Source of the DNA: Rubritepida sp.
GTDB taxonomy: Bacteria; Pseudomonadota; Alphaproteobacteria; Acetobacterales; Acetobacteraceae
Length of the DNA stretch: 48,550 nt
NCBI GenBank assembly: GCA_028291455.1
Contig: JAQGHY010000176.1
Coordinates: 1-48,550, forward strand
Reading direction: 5' to 3'
Below are positions 40,741 through 48,550 of this stretch, one piece after another (position 1 is the stretch's first letter; every line of letters starts with the position of its first letter). The position numbers were made by a program, and so were the translations under genes. The notes beneath the pieces are model-generated. The model ran no database searches and was not told where the DNA came from. It was given only the letters and a program-made list of their open reading frames with translations.

Positions 40741-42312
40741 ATGATCGGCGCGATGACATCCCTTTCCGTGCGACTCGAACGCCTGCTTTCAAACCTGCCG
40801 CGCAGCTATGGCGGCCCTGGCGGCGCCGTCGCCGTCCTGCGCGACGGCGAGGTGCTCGCGCGCCACGCCTGGGGCTGGGCCAATGCCGAGCGTCGCATCG
40901 CCTTCACGCCGCAGACGCTGTTCCGCCTGTGCTCCATCACCAAGCAGTTCACCTGCGCGGCGTTGCTGGACGCTTTTCCCGATCCGTCGGTGCTGGACGG
41001 CGACGTGCGCGCGCGATTGCCGCTGCTGGAGCAGGCGGCTCCAGGTGCCGCGCATCTCTGCCACAACCAGTCAGGTCTGCGGGATTACTGGGCGGTGGCC
41101 ATGCTGCACGGCTCGCCCGTCGAATCGCCCTTCGGCGACATCGAGGCGGCCCGCGTCATATCCGGCACCCGAACGCTGCATTTCGCGCCCGGCACGCGCT
41201 TCTCCTACGTGAACCAGAACTTCCGCATCCTGTCGGACATCCTGCAGGAGCGGACCGGCCGCAGCTTCGCGGAACTCTTGCGCAGCCGCATCTTCGAGCC
41301 CGCCGGGATGTCCAGCGCTCAGCTCACCGCCGACACCCGTGCCATGCCCGATGGCACCGAGGGCTATGAGGGCACGCAGGCCGTCGGCTTCCGCGCGGCC
41401 GAGAACCGAATCCTCTGGACTGGGGACGCCGGGATCGGCGCTTCGCTGGACGACATGATTGCCTGGGAGCGCCACATCGACGCGACGCGCGACGATCCGG
41501 ATGCGCTCTACAGCCGGCTGTCCGCCCCGGTGACCTTCGCGGATGGCGCTCCCGCGCCCTATGGCTTCGGCCTTGCCCGCGGGACGGAATTCGGCCGCGC
41601 CGTTACCGGACATGGCGGTGCGCTGCGCGGATGGCGCAGCCATCGCATCCATATGCCGTCCGAGCGCATCTCCGTCGTCGTGCTGTTCAACCATTTCGGC
41701 GACGCGCATGCGGCGGTGCTCGACCTGCTGGCCGCCACTCTGGGCGAGGGCCGGCCGGCGCCGGCGCCCGAGGCACCCGCACCCGGCTGGCTCGGCGCCT
41801 ACATCGAGCCGGAGACGGGGCTCGCCACCCGGATCGATGCGCTGCCGAATGGGCAGGTCCGGTTGCGCTTCGGCCATGGGGCGGAGCGGCTGGACCTCGC
41901 CGCCGACGGCACCGCCGGCAATGGCCGCACCCGGCTGCGCGCGGAGGAGGGCGGGTTGTGGATGGATCGGCCGCAGGAGAACCAAAGCTCCCGCCTCACT
42001 CAGATTGGCGACGCCACCACCACCGGCCTTGCCGGCCGCTACCGCTGCGCGGAGCTGGAGGCCGAGCTGACCGTCACCGATGCCGGCGGCGTGCTTTACG
42101 GCGGCTTCTCCGGCTTCCTGGGCCAGGGCCGCATGGAACTCCTCGATCCCGTTGGGACGGATGTTTGGATGCTGCCCTGCCCGAGGGCGCTGGACCACAC
42201 GCCGCCCGGCGACTGGACGCTGGCCTTCCAGCGCGACGAATCCGGCCGGGTCTGCGGCGTTGAGGTCGGCTGCTGGCTGGCGCGCCGGCTGCCCTACATC
42301 CGGATCGGGTAA
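40741..42312 (+). CDS. dap: D-aminopeptidase (serine peptidase family S12)
   Basis: Releases amino-terminal D-residues, chiefly D-alanine, from peptides and amides. It has 523 residues (519 from ATG 40753), matching the about 520-residue Ochrobactrum anthropi enzyme, which it resembles along its length. The penicillin-binding motifs are S65-I-T-K68 in CSITKQFTC, Y156-V-N158 in FSYVNQNFRIL, and HGGALRGWR as the third motif. Shared blocks include NQSGLRDYW, GDAGIGASLDDMIAWE and, at the end, VGCWLARRLPYIRI. Two C-terminal beta-barrel domains follow, the last with the autoinhibitory-loop region. No signal peptide: cytoplasmic. Confidence 0.93.
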   Translation: MIGAMTSLSVRLERLLSNLPRSYGGPGGAVAVLRDGEVLARHAWGWANAERRIAFTPQTLFRLCSITKQFTCAALLDAFPDPSVLDGDVRARLPLLEQAAPGAAHLCHNQSGLRDYWAVAMLHGSPVESPFGDIEAARVISGTRTLHFAPGTRFSYVNQNFRILSDILQERTGRSFAELLRSRIFEPAGMSSAQLTADTRAMPDGTEGYEGTQAVGFRAAENRILWTGDAGIGASLDDMIAWERHIDATRDDPDALYSRLSAPVTFADGAPAPYGFGLARGTEFGRAVTGHGGALRGWRSHRIHMPSERISVVVLFNHFGDAHAAVLDLLAATLGEGRPAPAPEAPAPGWLGAYIEPETGLATRIDALPNGQVRLRFGHGAERLDLAADGTAGNGRTRLRAEEGGLWMDRPQENQSSRLTQIGDATTTGLAGRYRCAELEAELTVTDAGGVLYGGFSGFLGQGRMELLDPVGTDVWMLPCPRALDHTPPGDWTLAFQRDESGRVCGVEVGCWLARRLPYIRIG

Positions 42313-42374
42313 ATCAGAAAGACATCGCCGTACCCTCCCATTATGTGCAGCATGGCGCCGACTGAGGGCAGAGC

Positions 42375-43586
42375 ATGACGAACGAGATCATCACCACCCA
42401 ATGCTGCGTGGTCGGCGGCGGACCGGCCGGGATGATGCTGGGCGTGCTGCTCGCCAGGGCCGGGATCGACACCGTCGTGCTGGAGAAGCACGCGGATTTC
42501 CTGCGCGATTTCCGCGGCGACACGGTGCATCCCTCCACGCTGCAGGTCGTGCACGAACTTGGCTGGCTTGAGCGGTTTCTCAAGTTGCCGCATCAGCAGA
42601 TCAAGAACCTCGGCCTGCGGATCGCCGGCACCTATGTGCCCCTGGCCGACTTCTCGCACCTTCCCGTGCAGTGCCGCTTCATCGCCTTCATGCCGCAGTG
42701 GGATTTCCTGGATTTTCTGGCCGAGCGCGGTGCCGAAATCCCGGCCTTCCGGTTGCGGCGTCGATCCGAAGCCACGGGCCTCGTGACCGAGGACGGCCGC
42801 GTGGTAGGCGTCACTGTCCAGGAACCTGAAGGGACGCTCACGGTACGGGCGGACCTGGTCGTCGCGGCCGATGGACGGCGATCGGTCCTGCGCGCGGCGG
42901 CCGGGCTCGTGGTGAAGGATCTTGGCGCGCCGATGGACGTGCTCTGGTTGAAGCTCCCCCGCGAGGCTGAGGATCCCGACGCGGTGCTGGGCAATATCAT
43001 CGCCGGCCATGTGCTCGTGCTGATCAACCGTGGGGAGTATTGGCAGTGCGCCTATGTCATCCCTAAGGGCGGGTATGACCAGATCCGTGCGGCCGGGCTG
43101 GATGCCTTTCGGCAGAACCTCGTGCGGGCCGCGCCTATCCTGGCCGGCCGGGTGGAAGCGCTGGAGAGCTGGGATTCGGTCAGCATGCTCACCGTCACCG
43201 TCGACCGGCTGGAGGAATGGTGCCGTCCCGGCTTTCTCTGCATCGGCGATGCCGCGCATGCGATGTCGCCGATCGGCGGCGTCGGCATCAACCTTGCCAT
43301 CCAGGACGCGGTCGCAGCGGCGCGCATCCTCGCCCCGGCGTTACGGAATGGCGCGCCGGGGATCGAAGTGCTGCAGCAGGTGCAGCGCCGGCGCATCTGG
43401 CCGACCCGTGCCACGCAGCGCCTGCAGCTCCTGGCGCAGAACCGGCTCGTCGGCCCGGTGCTGGCGGGCAAGGGTGGAAGCGAGCTGCCGATGCTGCTGC
43501 GTCTGCTCCGCCGGTTCCCCTTCCTGCGCCGCTACCCCGCGCGGCTGGTCGGCATGGGGTTCCGGCCGGAGCACGTCCGGGACTGA
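42375..43586 (+). CDS. FAD-dependent aromatic-ring hydroxylase-like monooxygenase
   Basis: A class A flavoprotein monooxygenase of 403 residues. The three group motifs are present: GGGPAG (14-19) for FAD-ADP, AADGRRSVLR for the DG motif, and CIGDAAHAMSPIGGVGINLAIQDA for the GD motif. It would use NAD(P)H and O2 to hydroxylate a small aromatic or quinone-like compound. It follows the D-aminopeptidase after 62 bases and precedes a DUF72 gene after 38 bases, on the same strand. No ring-cleavage genes are near, so the substrate stays open. Confidence 0.9.
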   Translation: MTNEIITTQCCVVGGGPAGMMLGVLLARAGIDTVVLEKHADFLRDFRGDTVHPSTLQVVHELGWLERFLKLPHQQIKNLGLRIAGTYVPLADFSHLPVQCRFIAFMPQWDFLDFLAERGAEIPAFRLRRRSEATGLVTEDGRVVGVTVQEPEGTLTVRADLVVAADGRRSVLRAAAGLVVKDLGAPMDVLWLKLPREAEDPDAVLGNIIAGHVLVLINRGEYWQCAYVIPKGGYDQIRAAGLDAFRQNLVRAAPILAGRVEALESWDSVSMLTVTVDRLEEWCRPGFLCIGDAAHAMSPIGGVGINLAIQDAVAAARILAPALRNGAPGIEVLQQVQRRRIWPTRATQRLQLLAQNRLVGPVLAGKGGSELPMLLRLLRRFPFLRRYPARLVGMGFRPEHVRD

Positions 43587-43624
43587 CGCCGCAACGACTC
43601 CGCTGATCCCCCGTTGCACCCAGC

Positions 43625-44512
43625 ATGAAGCAAGGCACCGTTCGCATCGGCATCTCCGGCTGGACCTACGCGCCCTGGCGCGGGGTCTTTTATCCGAAGA
43701 AGCTCCCGCACAAGCGTGAGCTCGCCTACGCGGCCAAGCATTTCGGCTCGATTGAGGTCAACGGCACATTCTACGGCCTCCAGCGGCCCGAGAACTTCGG
43801 CCGGTGGCGGGACGAGACGCCCGATGGCTTCGTCTTCGCCATCAAGGGCTCGCGCTACATCACGCATATGCTCAAGCTTCGGGATGTTGAGACGCCGCTG
43901 GCCAACTTCCTGGCCTCGGGCCTGCTGCGGCTGGGGCCGAAGCTGGGGCCGATCCTCTGGCAATTCGCGCCGCAGATGAAGTTCGACCCCGAGCGGTTCC
44001 GGTCTTTCCTCGCGCTGCTGCCACGCGACACTAATGAGGCCCTGAAGCTGGCCCAGCGCCACGATGCGCGGCTGGCCGGTCGCGCCTGGCTCGAAAGCGA
44101 CGTCCAGCAGCCGCTCCGCCACGCGGTGGAGATCCGGCATGACAGCTTCCGCGTACCTGAATTCATCAAGCTGCTGCGCGAATTCGATACGGCGCTGGTC
44201 TGCGCCGATACCGTCGAATGGCCGCTCCTGATGGATCTGACCGCCGACTTCGCCTACGTCCGGCTGCACGGTTCCGAGCAGCTCTATGTGAGCGGCTACG
44301 ACGACGAGGCGCTGGACGGTTGGGCACGCCGCGTGCGGGCTTGGGCCCAGGGCGAGGAGCCCGAGGATGCCGGGCGCGTCCTCGGCCCGACGCGGCGAAA
44401 GCGCCGCGACGTCTTCGTCTTCTTCGACAATGACGCCAAGGTCCGCGCCCCTGCCGATGCCGCTGGGCTTGCCGAGCGGCTCGGCGTCAGGGCGCCGGGA
44501 AGCCCTATCTGA
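43625..44512 (+). CDS. DUF72-domain protein
   Basis: A 295-residue cytoplasmic protein with a TIM-barrel-like DUF72 fold. Landmarks are GISGWTYAPWRGVFYP (9-24), FGSIEVNGTFYGLQRPE, DGFVFAIKGSRYITH, WQFAPQMKFD, VEIRHDSF, DFAYVRLHGSEQLY and VFVFFDNDAKVRAPADA. The function of the family is not established. Its last eight bases overlap the end of the convergent receptor gene. Confidence 0.93.
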   Translation: MKQGTVRIGISGWTYAPWRGVFYPKKLPHKRELAYAAKHFGSIEVNGTFYGLQRPENFGRWRDETPDGFVFAIKGSRYITHMLKLRDVETPLANFLASGLLRLGPKLGPILWQFAPQMKFDPERFRSFLALLPRDTNEALKLAQRHDARLAGRAWLESDVQQPLRHAVEIRHDSFRVPEFIKLLREFDTALVCADTVEWPLLMDLTADFAYVRLHGSEQLYVSGYDDEALDGWARRVRAWAQGEEPEDAGRVLGPTRRKRRDVFVFFDNDAKVRAPADAAGLAERLGVRAPGSPI

Positions 44513-46109
44513 CCTCGACCGTCGTCAGATCCTGGAACCAGGACTGGGCCGAGACGAACCCCTGCACGCGCCGGCTCATCGCCCGCGGATTGGTGTCGTG
44601 CACGATGAACAGCCAGGGCGCGCCATCCACGAGGCGCTCATGCGCCCGGCGGGTGGGGGCCTCGGCCGCCTCGGGCGTGCGCGCCTGCTCCACCTCCGCC
44701 ATGGCCGCGTCGAAAGCTTCGTCGCGCCAATGGCCGGCATTGCTGCCGCGCGGCGAAGAGTTCGCCGAGAGGAACCAGCGCGCCATCTGCGACGTGTCGG
44801 ACGAGACCAGGCTCACATTGGCGGCGTCCACGCCGAGCCAGCCAGCCGCTGTCGGCTCAGCCCGCAGCACGCCCAGCAACACGGTCCATTCCACTACCTC
44901 GAAGGTGACCTGGATGCCGCAATTCTCACGCAGCGACTGTTGGAGCGCCTCGTTCATCGGCAGCGGCTGCATCTGGCCGGAGCCGGAATTGGAGATGCCG
45001 ACCTTGATGCGCAACGGCCGTTGCGCGGTATAGCCGGCCTCTGCCAGCAACTCGCGGCCGCGCGCGGGATCCAGCCGGTAACGGTTGGTGGGCGAGCCGA
45101 AGAGCGGGTTGCGCGCATTGTAGAACCCCACTGAAGGCTCGGCGATGCCGGAGAGCATGGTCGTCAGCCCATCGCGGTCCACGCAGTAGTTCATCGCCTG
45201 GCGCACCCGTACATCCGCCACAGGGCTGCGCGGGTTGCCGGCAGCGAAGACCCACGGCCAGACATGCGGATAGGAGTTCGTGACGACCTGGAAGCCGGCC
45301 GAGCGCAGCGGCGCGAGCGCGTCGGGCGGCGGCGCCTCGATCCAGTCCACCTGACCGCTGCGTAGCGCCGCGACCCGGGTATTGGCGTCGGGCACGGGCA
45401 GCAGGATGACGCGGTTCAGCTTGGCGCGGCGGGCGGTGTCCCAATAGCCGTCGTTGCGCAGCAGCTCGACGGATTGCCGCGGCACGAAGCGTCCGATCTT
45501 GAAGGGACCGGTCCCGGCCGGTGCAGCAGCGACCCGCGACCAGTCGCGCCCCGCCCGCTCCCAGGCCTGAGGCGAGGAGAAGAGGATGTAGGGCATCAGG
45601 TAGGGCAGGTAGCTGAGCGCGCGGTCGGTCCGGACTTCGACGGTCATGTCGTCGATCTTGCGGTAGCCGGCGAAGCCTGCCGTGCGCGGCCGCGTGAAGG
45701 CGGAGCCGGCCGGGTCATAATTCGGCGCGTCCTGCCGGAAGAAGCGGTCGAAGCCCCAGACGGCGGCATCGGCATTCCAGGGAGCGCCGTCATGGAAGGT
45801 GACGCCGGCGCGCAGCTTGAAGCGCCACAGCGTGGGGTCGGTCGCATCCTGCTCCCAGGATTCCGCCAGGCCGGGCCTGGTCCCGGCGAGCGCGTCGGCG
45901 CGCGACAGGTCCCAGAGCACAAGAGATTCAAAGATCGGGTAGCCCAGCCAGCGCAGGCCCTCATAGCCGTTGTTGGGTGCGCCGTTCGTGGTCGGGACGT
46001 CCGTGGCGGTCATGGCGATCCGCAGCGTGCCGGCTTCCTGCGCCTGGGCAGGGGCCACGATGCAGGCGGTCAGCAGCATCGCCGCCGCCAGCTGGTTCAA
46101 CTTGCTCAT
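44505..46109 (-). CDS. Family 5 ABC solute receptor (peptide/opine type)
   Basis: Periplasmic receptor of 534 residues with signal peptide MSKLNQLAAAMLLTACIVAPAQAQ. Family 5 marks are GTLRIAMTATDVPTTNG, the ESLVLWD segment, LAESWEQDATDPTLWRFKLRAGVTFHDG and VRQAMNYCVDRDGLTTM. It ends VQGFVSAQSWFQDLTTVEV. The permease and ATPase partners are not adjacent. The only DppBC-type importer in the window is about 43 kb away at the left edge, and no link between them can be shown. Confidence 0.9.
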   Translation of the reverse strand: MSKLNQLAAAMLLTACIVAPAQAQEAGTLRIAMTATDVPTTNGAPNNGYEGLRWLGYPIFESLVLWDLSRADALAGTRPGLAESWEQDATDPTLWRFKLRAGVTFHDGAPWNADAAVWGFDRFFRQDAPNYDPAGSAFTRPRTAGFAGYRKIDDMTVEVRTDRALSYLPYLMPYILFSSPQAWERAGRDWSRVAAAPAGTGPFKIGRFVPRQSVELLRNDGYWDTARRAKLNRVILLPVPDANTRVAALRSGQVDWIEAPPPDALAPLRSAGFQVVTNSYPHVWPWVFAAGNPRSPVADVRVRQAMNYCVDRDGLTTMLSGIAEPSVGFYNARNPLFGSPTNRYRLDPARGRELLAEAGYTAQRPLRIKVGISNSGSGQMQPLPMNEALQQSLRENCGIQVTFEVVEWTVLLGVLRAEPTAAGWLGVDAANVSLVSSDTSQMARWFLSANSSPRGSNAGHWRDEAFDAAMAEVEQARTPEAAEAPTRRAHERLVDGAPWLFIVHDTNPRAMSRRVQGFVSAQSWFQDLTTVEVR

Positions 46110-46329
46110 CCTGTTCTTCTCTCCCTTTAGGCGTGGATGGACCCGTGCCGCGCGAATGGGAGGTGAAGCTGCGCCACGATCCCGTTCCAGCTTTTCCAGC
46201 CGGCTCGATGCCTGCGGGCATTATCCGCACGCGGTCTGCCACCTGTCGACTCCTTCGCGACGCTGGCTTGCCGTCGACGCGTGAGCGGTTGCAGCATAGG
46301 CATCGCCTTTCCCCATCCGGAACACGCCC

Positions 46330-47172
46330 ATGGACATGACCAGCCCCATTGCCCTGCCGAAATCCGAGGCGCTGGCCCTGCGCTATGGCCCCGTGGCCAT
46401 GCCGGATGCCGGCCCGTGGAACGACCACATCGCGCTGCTGCTGTCGCACCGCTCGGTGCGCGGCTACCGGCCCGACGCCCTGCCGCCCGGCACGCTGGAG
46501 ACGCTGGTCGCCGCAGCGCAGTCGGCCGCCACCAGCTCCAACATGCAGACCTGGTCAGTCATTTCGGTGAGCGATCCCGCCACCAAGGCGGAATTCGCCA
46601 AGATCTCGAACACCCAGAAGCACATCGAGCAATGCCCGCTATTCCTGGTCTGGCTCGCCGATCTCTCCCGCAACGACCGGCTGGGCACGGCCGAGGGTGT
46701 GCAGCAGATGGAGGTGATGCCCTACCTCGAGACCTTCCTGGTGGCGGCGGTCGATGCCGCGATGGCCGCGCAGAATGCCGTTGTCGCGGCGGAATCGCTA
46801 GGCCTCGCCACCGTCTATATCGGCGCGATGCGCAACGATCCGCAGCGCGTCGCGGAGCTGCTGGGCCTGCCTCCGGGCGTCATGGGCGTCTTCGGCCTGT
46901 GCGTCGGCTATGCGGCGCCCGAGGTGCTGAGCGAGGTGAAGCCCCGCCTCTCGCAGCCCGCGGTGCTGTTCCACGGCACCTACGGCAATCCCGAGGAGCC
47001 GGCGCTGCGTGCCGCCTACGACGCGCAGATGGCGGACTTCTCCCAGCGAAACGGCATGGGCCCGGACAGCTGGACCAAGCGCGTGCTGTCCCGCATGGGC
47101 AGGCTGGCCGGCATGAGCGGGCGGGAGAAGCTCTCGGGCATCCTGCATGCCATGGGCTTCCCGCTGCGTTGA
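46330..47172 (+). CDS. NADPH-dependent nitro/flavin reductase, NfsA-like
   Basis: FMN oxidoreductase of the nitroreductase superfamily, 280 residues. The family start LLLSHRSVRGYRPDALP (37-52) carries the FMN-phosphate-contacting arginines; AAQSAATSSNMQTW, AVDAAMAAQNAVVAAESLGLATVYIGAMRN, VFGLCVGY and the PAVLFHGTYG region follow the NfsA/FRP pattern. It reduces nitroaromatics, quinones or flavins with NADPH. It is divergent from the receptor gene (220 bases) and is followed by a strong hairpin. Confidence 0.9.
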   Translation: MDMTSPIALPKSEALALRYGPVAMPDAGPWNDHIALLLSHRSVRGYRPDALPPGTLETLVAAAQSAATSSNMQTWSVISVSDPATKAEFAKISNTQKHIEQCPLFLVWLADLSRNDRLGTAEGVQQMEVMPYLETFLVAAVDAAMAAQNAVVAAESLGLATVYIGAMRNDPQRVAELLGLPPGVMGVFGLCVGYAAPEVLSEVKPRLSQPAVLFHGTYGNPEEPALRAAYDAQMADFSQRNGMGPDSWTKRVLSRMGRLAGMSGREKLSGILHAMGFPLR

Positions 47173-47217
47173 ACCGGCGCATGGAAAAATGTCCCTGAGT
47201 CTCCGTTGGTTAGCTTG

Positions 47218-47240
47218 GACCGGCGGTATTTCCGCCGGTC
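47218..47240. terminator. Hairpin between nitroreductase and tamA-like gene
   Basis: GACCGGCGG-TATTT-CCGCCGGTC, a perfect 9-base stem with a 5-base loop, 45 bases after the nitroreductase stop. It has no U-tract, but the stem is strong. Confidence 0.55.
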
Positions 47241-47390
47241 ATCGGCTTCCCCTCCACCGGCCGGACCCCTTATTGTCACCGCATGGTTCCCCGGTCCGAA
47301 ATCTGTCGGCCAAGAAACCCAAGATCATTCCCGGTGTTGGAATCCCACCGGATGATGTGCCCCGGAGGCACCTTGGGAGAGGAGAAGTGC

Positions 47391-48550
47391 TTGCCCTCTG
47401 GTGCCTATCGCGGCTGGCTCCTGCCGGTCCTTCTCCAGCTTTTGCTGCTCGCCCCCCTCGCGACCAAAGCCCAGGAGGAGCCGCCGACGCTTTCCTACCG
47501 CACCACCGTCGCCCCTACCGGCAACAGCGCGCTCGATGGTTTGCTGCGCGGCACTTCGGGCCTGATCGCCCTGCAGACGCGTGCGCCCACCGATGCGGAG
47601 GGCGTGCTTTCGCGCATCGGTGCAGAAGCGGAAAAGCTGCGACCGGCGCTGGAGAGCGAGGGCTACTGGGCCGCACGGATCGAGGTGGTCGCACCCGGCA
47701 TTGCCCTGGAGCCTGCCGCCATGGCCGCCGCGCCGGCGCCGCTGGCGCTGGAGATCCGCACCACGCTCGGGCCGCGCTACGTCTTCCGCAACATCCAAAC
47801 CAACGGCGCCACGCCAATTCCGCTAACCCCCGGCGAGCCGGCCCGCGCCGACGCCGTGCTGGCGGCGCAGGCAGCAGCGTTGAACGCCATGCGGCTGGAT
47901 GCCCGGCCGCTCGCGCATATCGAACGCGCGGTGACGGTCGACCATGCCGCGCATGCCATGGATGTCGTCTTCACCGCCACGCCCGGTCCCCAGGCGGAAT
48001 TCGCCGACCCCACGGTGACAGGCACACAGCGCGTCAATCCCGAGGTAGTCCGCCGGGTCGCCGCGCTTCGTCTGGCGGAGCGCAGCTTCAGCCCTACGCG
48101 GATCAATGCCGCCCGGGCGGATGTCTCCGCGCTCGGCGCCTTTTCCTCGGTGCGGGTCGACCCGGGCTCGGCGCTGGATGCCGATGGTCGGCTGCCGGTC
48201 AACGTCACCGTGCGGGAGCGGCCGTTCCGCGCGATCACCGCCTCGGCCGGGTACGAGACGAATTACGGCATTTCGCTGCGGGCCGCCTGGGAGCATCGTA
48301 ACGTGCTGGGCGGCGCCGAAAACCTGCGCGTGGAGCTGGAGGGTAGCCGCATCGGCAATGCGTTGGACCGCACCAATGCCCGCGCCGCCGTCATCTGGCG
48401 GCAGCCTTTGCCGCTGGGATACGAGGGCTCGCTGGTGGGCAGCCTGGCCTTCGTGCGGGAGCGGCTGGAGAGCTACGACCGCGACGCCGGGATCTTCAGC
48501 CTGCTCTACGAGCGGCGCCTCTCCGAGCGCTGGACCCTCTCGACCGGGCC
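47391..48550 (+). CDS. tamA: TamA-like outer-membrane assembly protein (3' end cut by window)
   Basis: Omp85-superfamily protein; TamA works with TamB in outer-membrane transport and assembly. The open frame runs off the window after 386 codons. TTG 47391 is the likely start: GGAGAGGAG (47376-47384) is well spaced and the signal peptide MPSGAYRGWLLPVLLQLLLLAPLATKAQ follows. POTRA-type segments come next (ALESEGYWAARIEVV, GPRYVFRNIQTNG, FADPTVTGTQRVNPEVVRRVAALRLAERSFSPTRINAARADVSALGAFSSVRV, DGRLPVNVTVRERP). The barrel begins at SAGYETNYGISLRAAWEHRNVLGGAENLRV. An upstream ATG at 47355 has no ribosome site. Confidence 0.8.
   Translation, partial: MPSGAYRGWLLPVLLQLLLLAPLATKAQEEPPTLSYRTTVAPTGNSALDGLLRGTSGLIALQTRAPTDAEGVLSRIGAEAEKLRPALESEGYWAARIEVVAPGIALEPAAMAAAPAPLALEIRTTLGPRYVFRNIQTNGATPIPLTPGEPARADAVLAAQAAALNAMRLDARPLAHIERAVTVDHAAHAMDVVFTATPGPQAEFADPTVTGTQRVNPEVVRRVAALRLAERSFSPTRINAARADVSALGAFSSVRVDPGSALDADGRLPVNVTVRERPFRAITASAGYETNYGISLRAAWEHRNVLGGAENLRVELEGSRIGNALDRTNARAAVIWRQPLPLGYEGSLVGSLAFVRERLESYDRDAGIFSLLYERRLSERWTLSTG

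Overview
The window is high-GC DNA, almost certainly from an alphaproteobacterium of the Rhodospirillales/Acetobacteraceae (Roseomonas-like) type. The taxon is inferred from GC content, from an rluD-rpoH block whose RpoH has an alphaproteobacterial-looking sequence, from seven tricarboxylate-type (Bug/TctC) periplasmic receptors, and from a RepA-like protein of a kind common on plasmids of this group. The housekeeping genes rpoH, rluD, a tRNA-Glu and a tamA-like gene suggest a main chromosome.

Region 1 (1-11.5 kb) is catabolic and transport-related. A leftward set holds a TauD/TfdA-type dioxygenase, a DUF1932 dehydrogenase, two tandem Bug receptors that are recent duplicates, a fused double-ATPase of a peptide/opine ABC importer and its two permeases (the last cut by the window edge). 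A LacI-family regulator is divergent from it, with a LacI-type operator in the shared gap. A small unknown gene and two more Bug receptors follow.

Region 2 (11.6-17.8 kb) holds rpoH, rluD, a small membrane protein gene and tRNA-Glu(CTC). Behind the tRNA is the relic of an integrated element: a tyrosine-recombinase fragment and a second, degenerate copy of the tRNA 3' end plus its downstream flank. A DUF4823-type lipoprotein, a Bug receptor and a glycine-rich stress-type protein follow.

Region 3 (17.8-22.1 kb) holds a PepSY-like secreted protein, an SDR lacking the canonical Ser/Tyr, a family 2 glycosyltransferase coupled to a polysaccharide-deacetylase-like gene, and an alpha/beta hydrolase.

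Region 4 (22.4-29.0 kb) is the most interesting. egtB and egtD, the core ergothioneine enzymes, bracket a five-gene opposite-strand operon: a DUF427 protein and a complete YehZYXW-type (Opu/OsmF family) quaternary-amine ABC importer. egtD and the operon diverge from one intergenic region that contains a perfect 12-bp palindrome. Ergothioneine and hercynine are trimethylammonium betaines, and known ergothioneine importers (EgtUV) belong to the same transporter family, so this looks like a combined synthesis-and-uptake locus for ergothioneine or a related betaine.

Region 5 (29.0-48.5 kb) is mixed accessory metabolism: another Bug receptor, a plasmid RepA-like gene with an added C-terminal domain, an aldehyde dehydrogenase plus acetolactate-synthase-like ThDP enzyme operon, an orphan AapJ-type receptor with a glutamate-semialdehyde-aminomutase-like aminotransferase, a small lipoprotein, an M20 amidohydrolase, a seventh Bug receptor, a GNAT acetyltransferase, a D-aminopeptidase, an FAD monooxygenase, a DUF72 protein, a family 5 solute receptor, an NfsA-like nitroreductase and the start of a TamA-like outer-membrane protein. 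Many receptors lack a neighbouring translocator.
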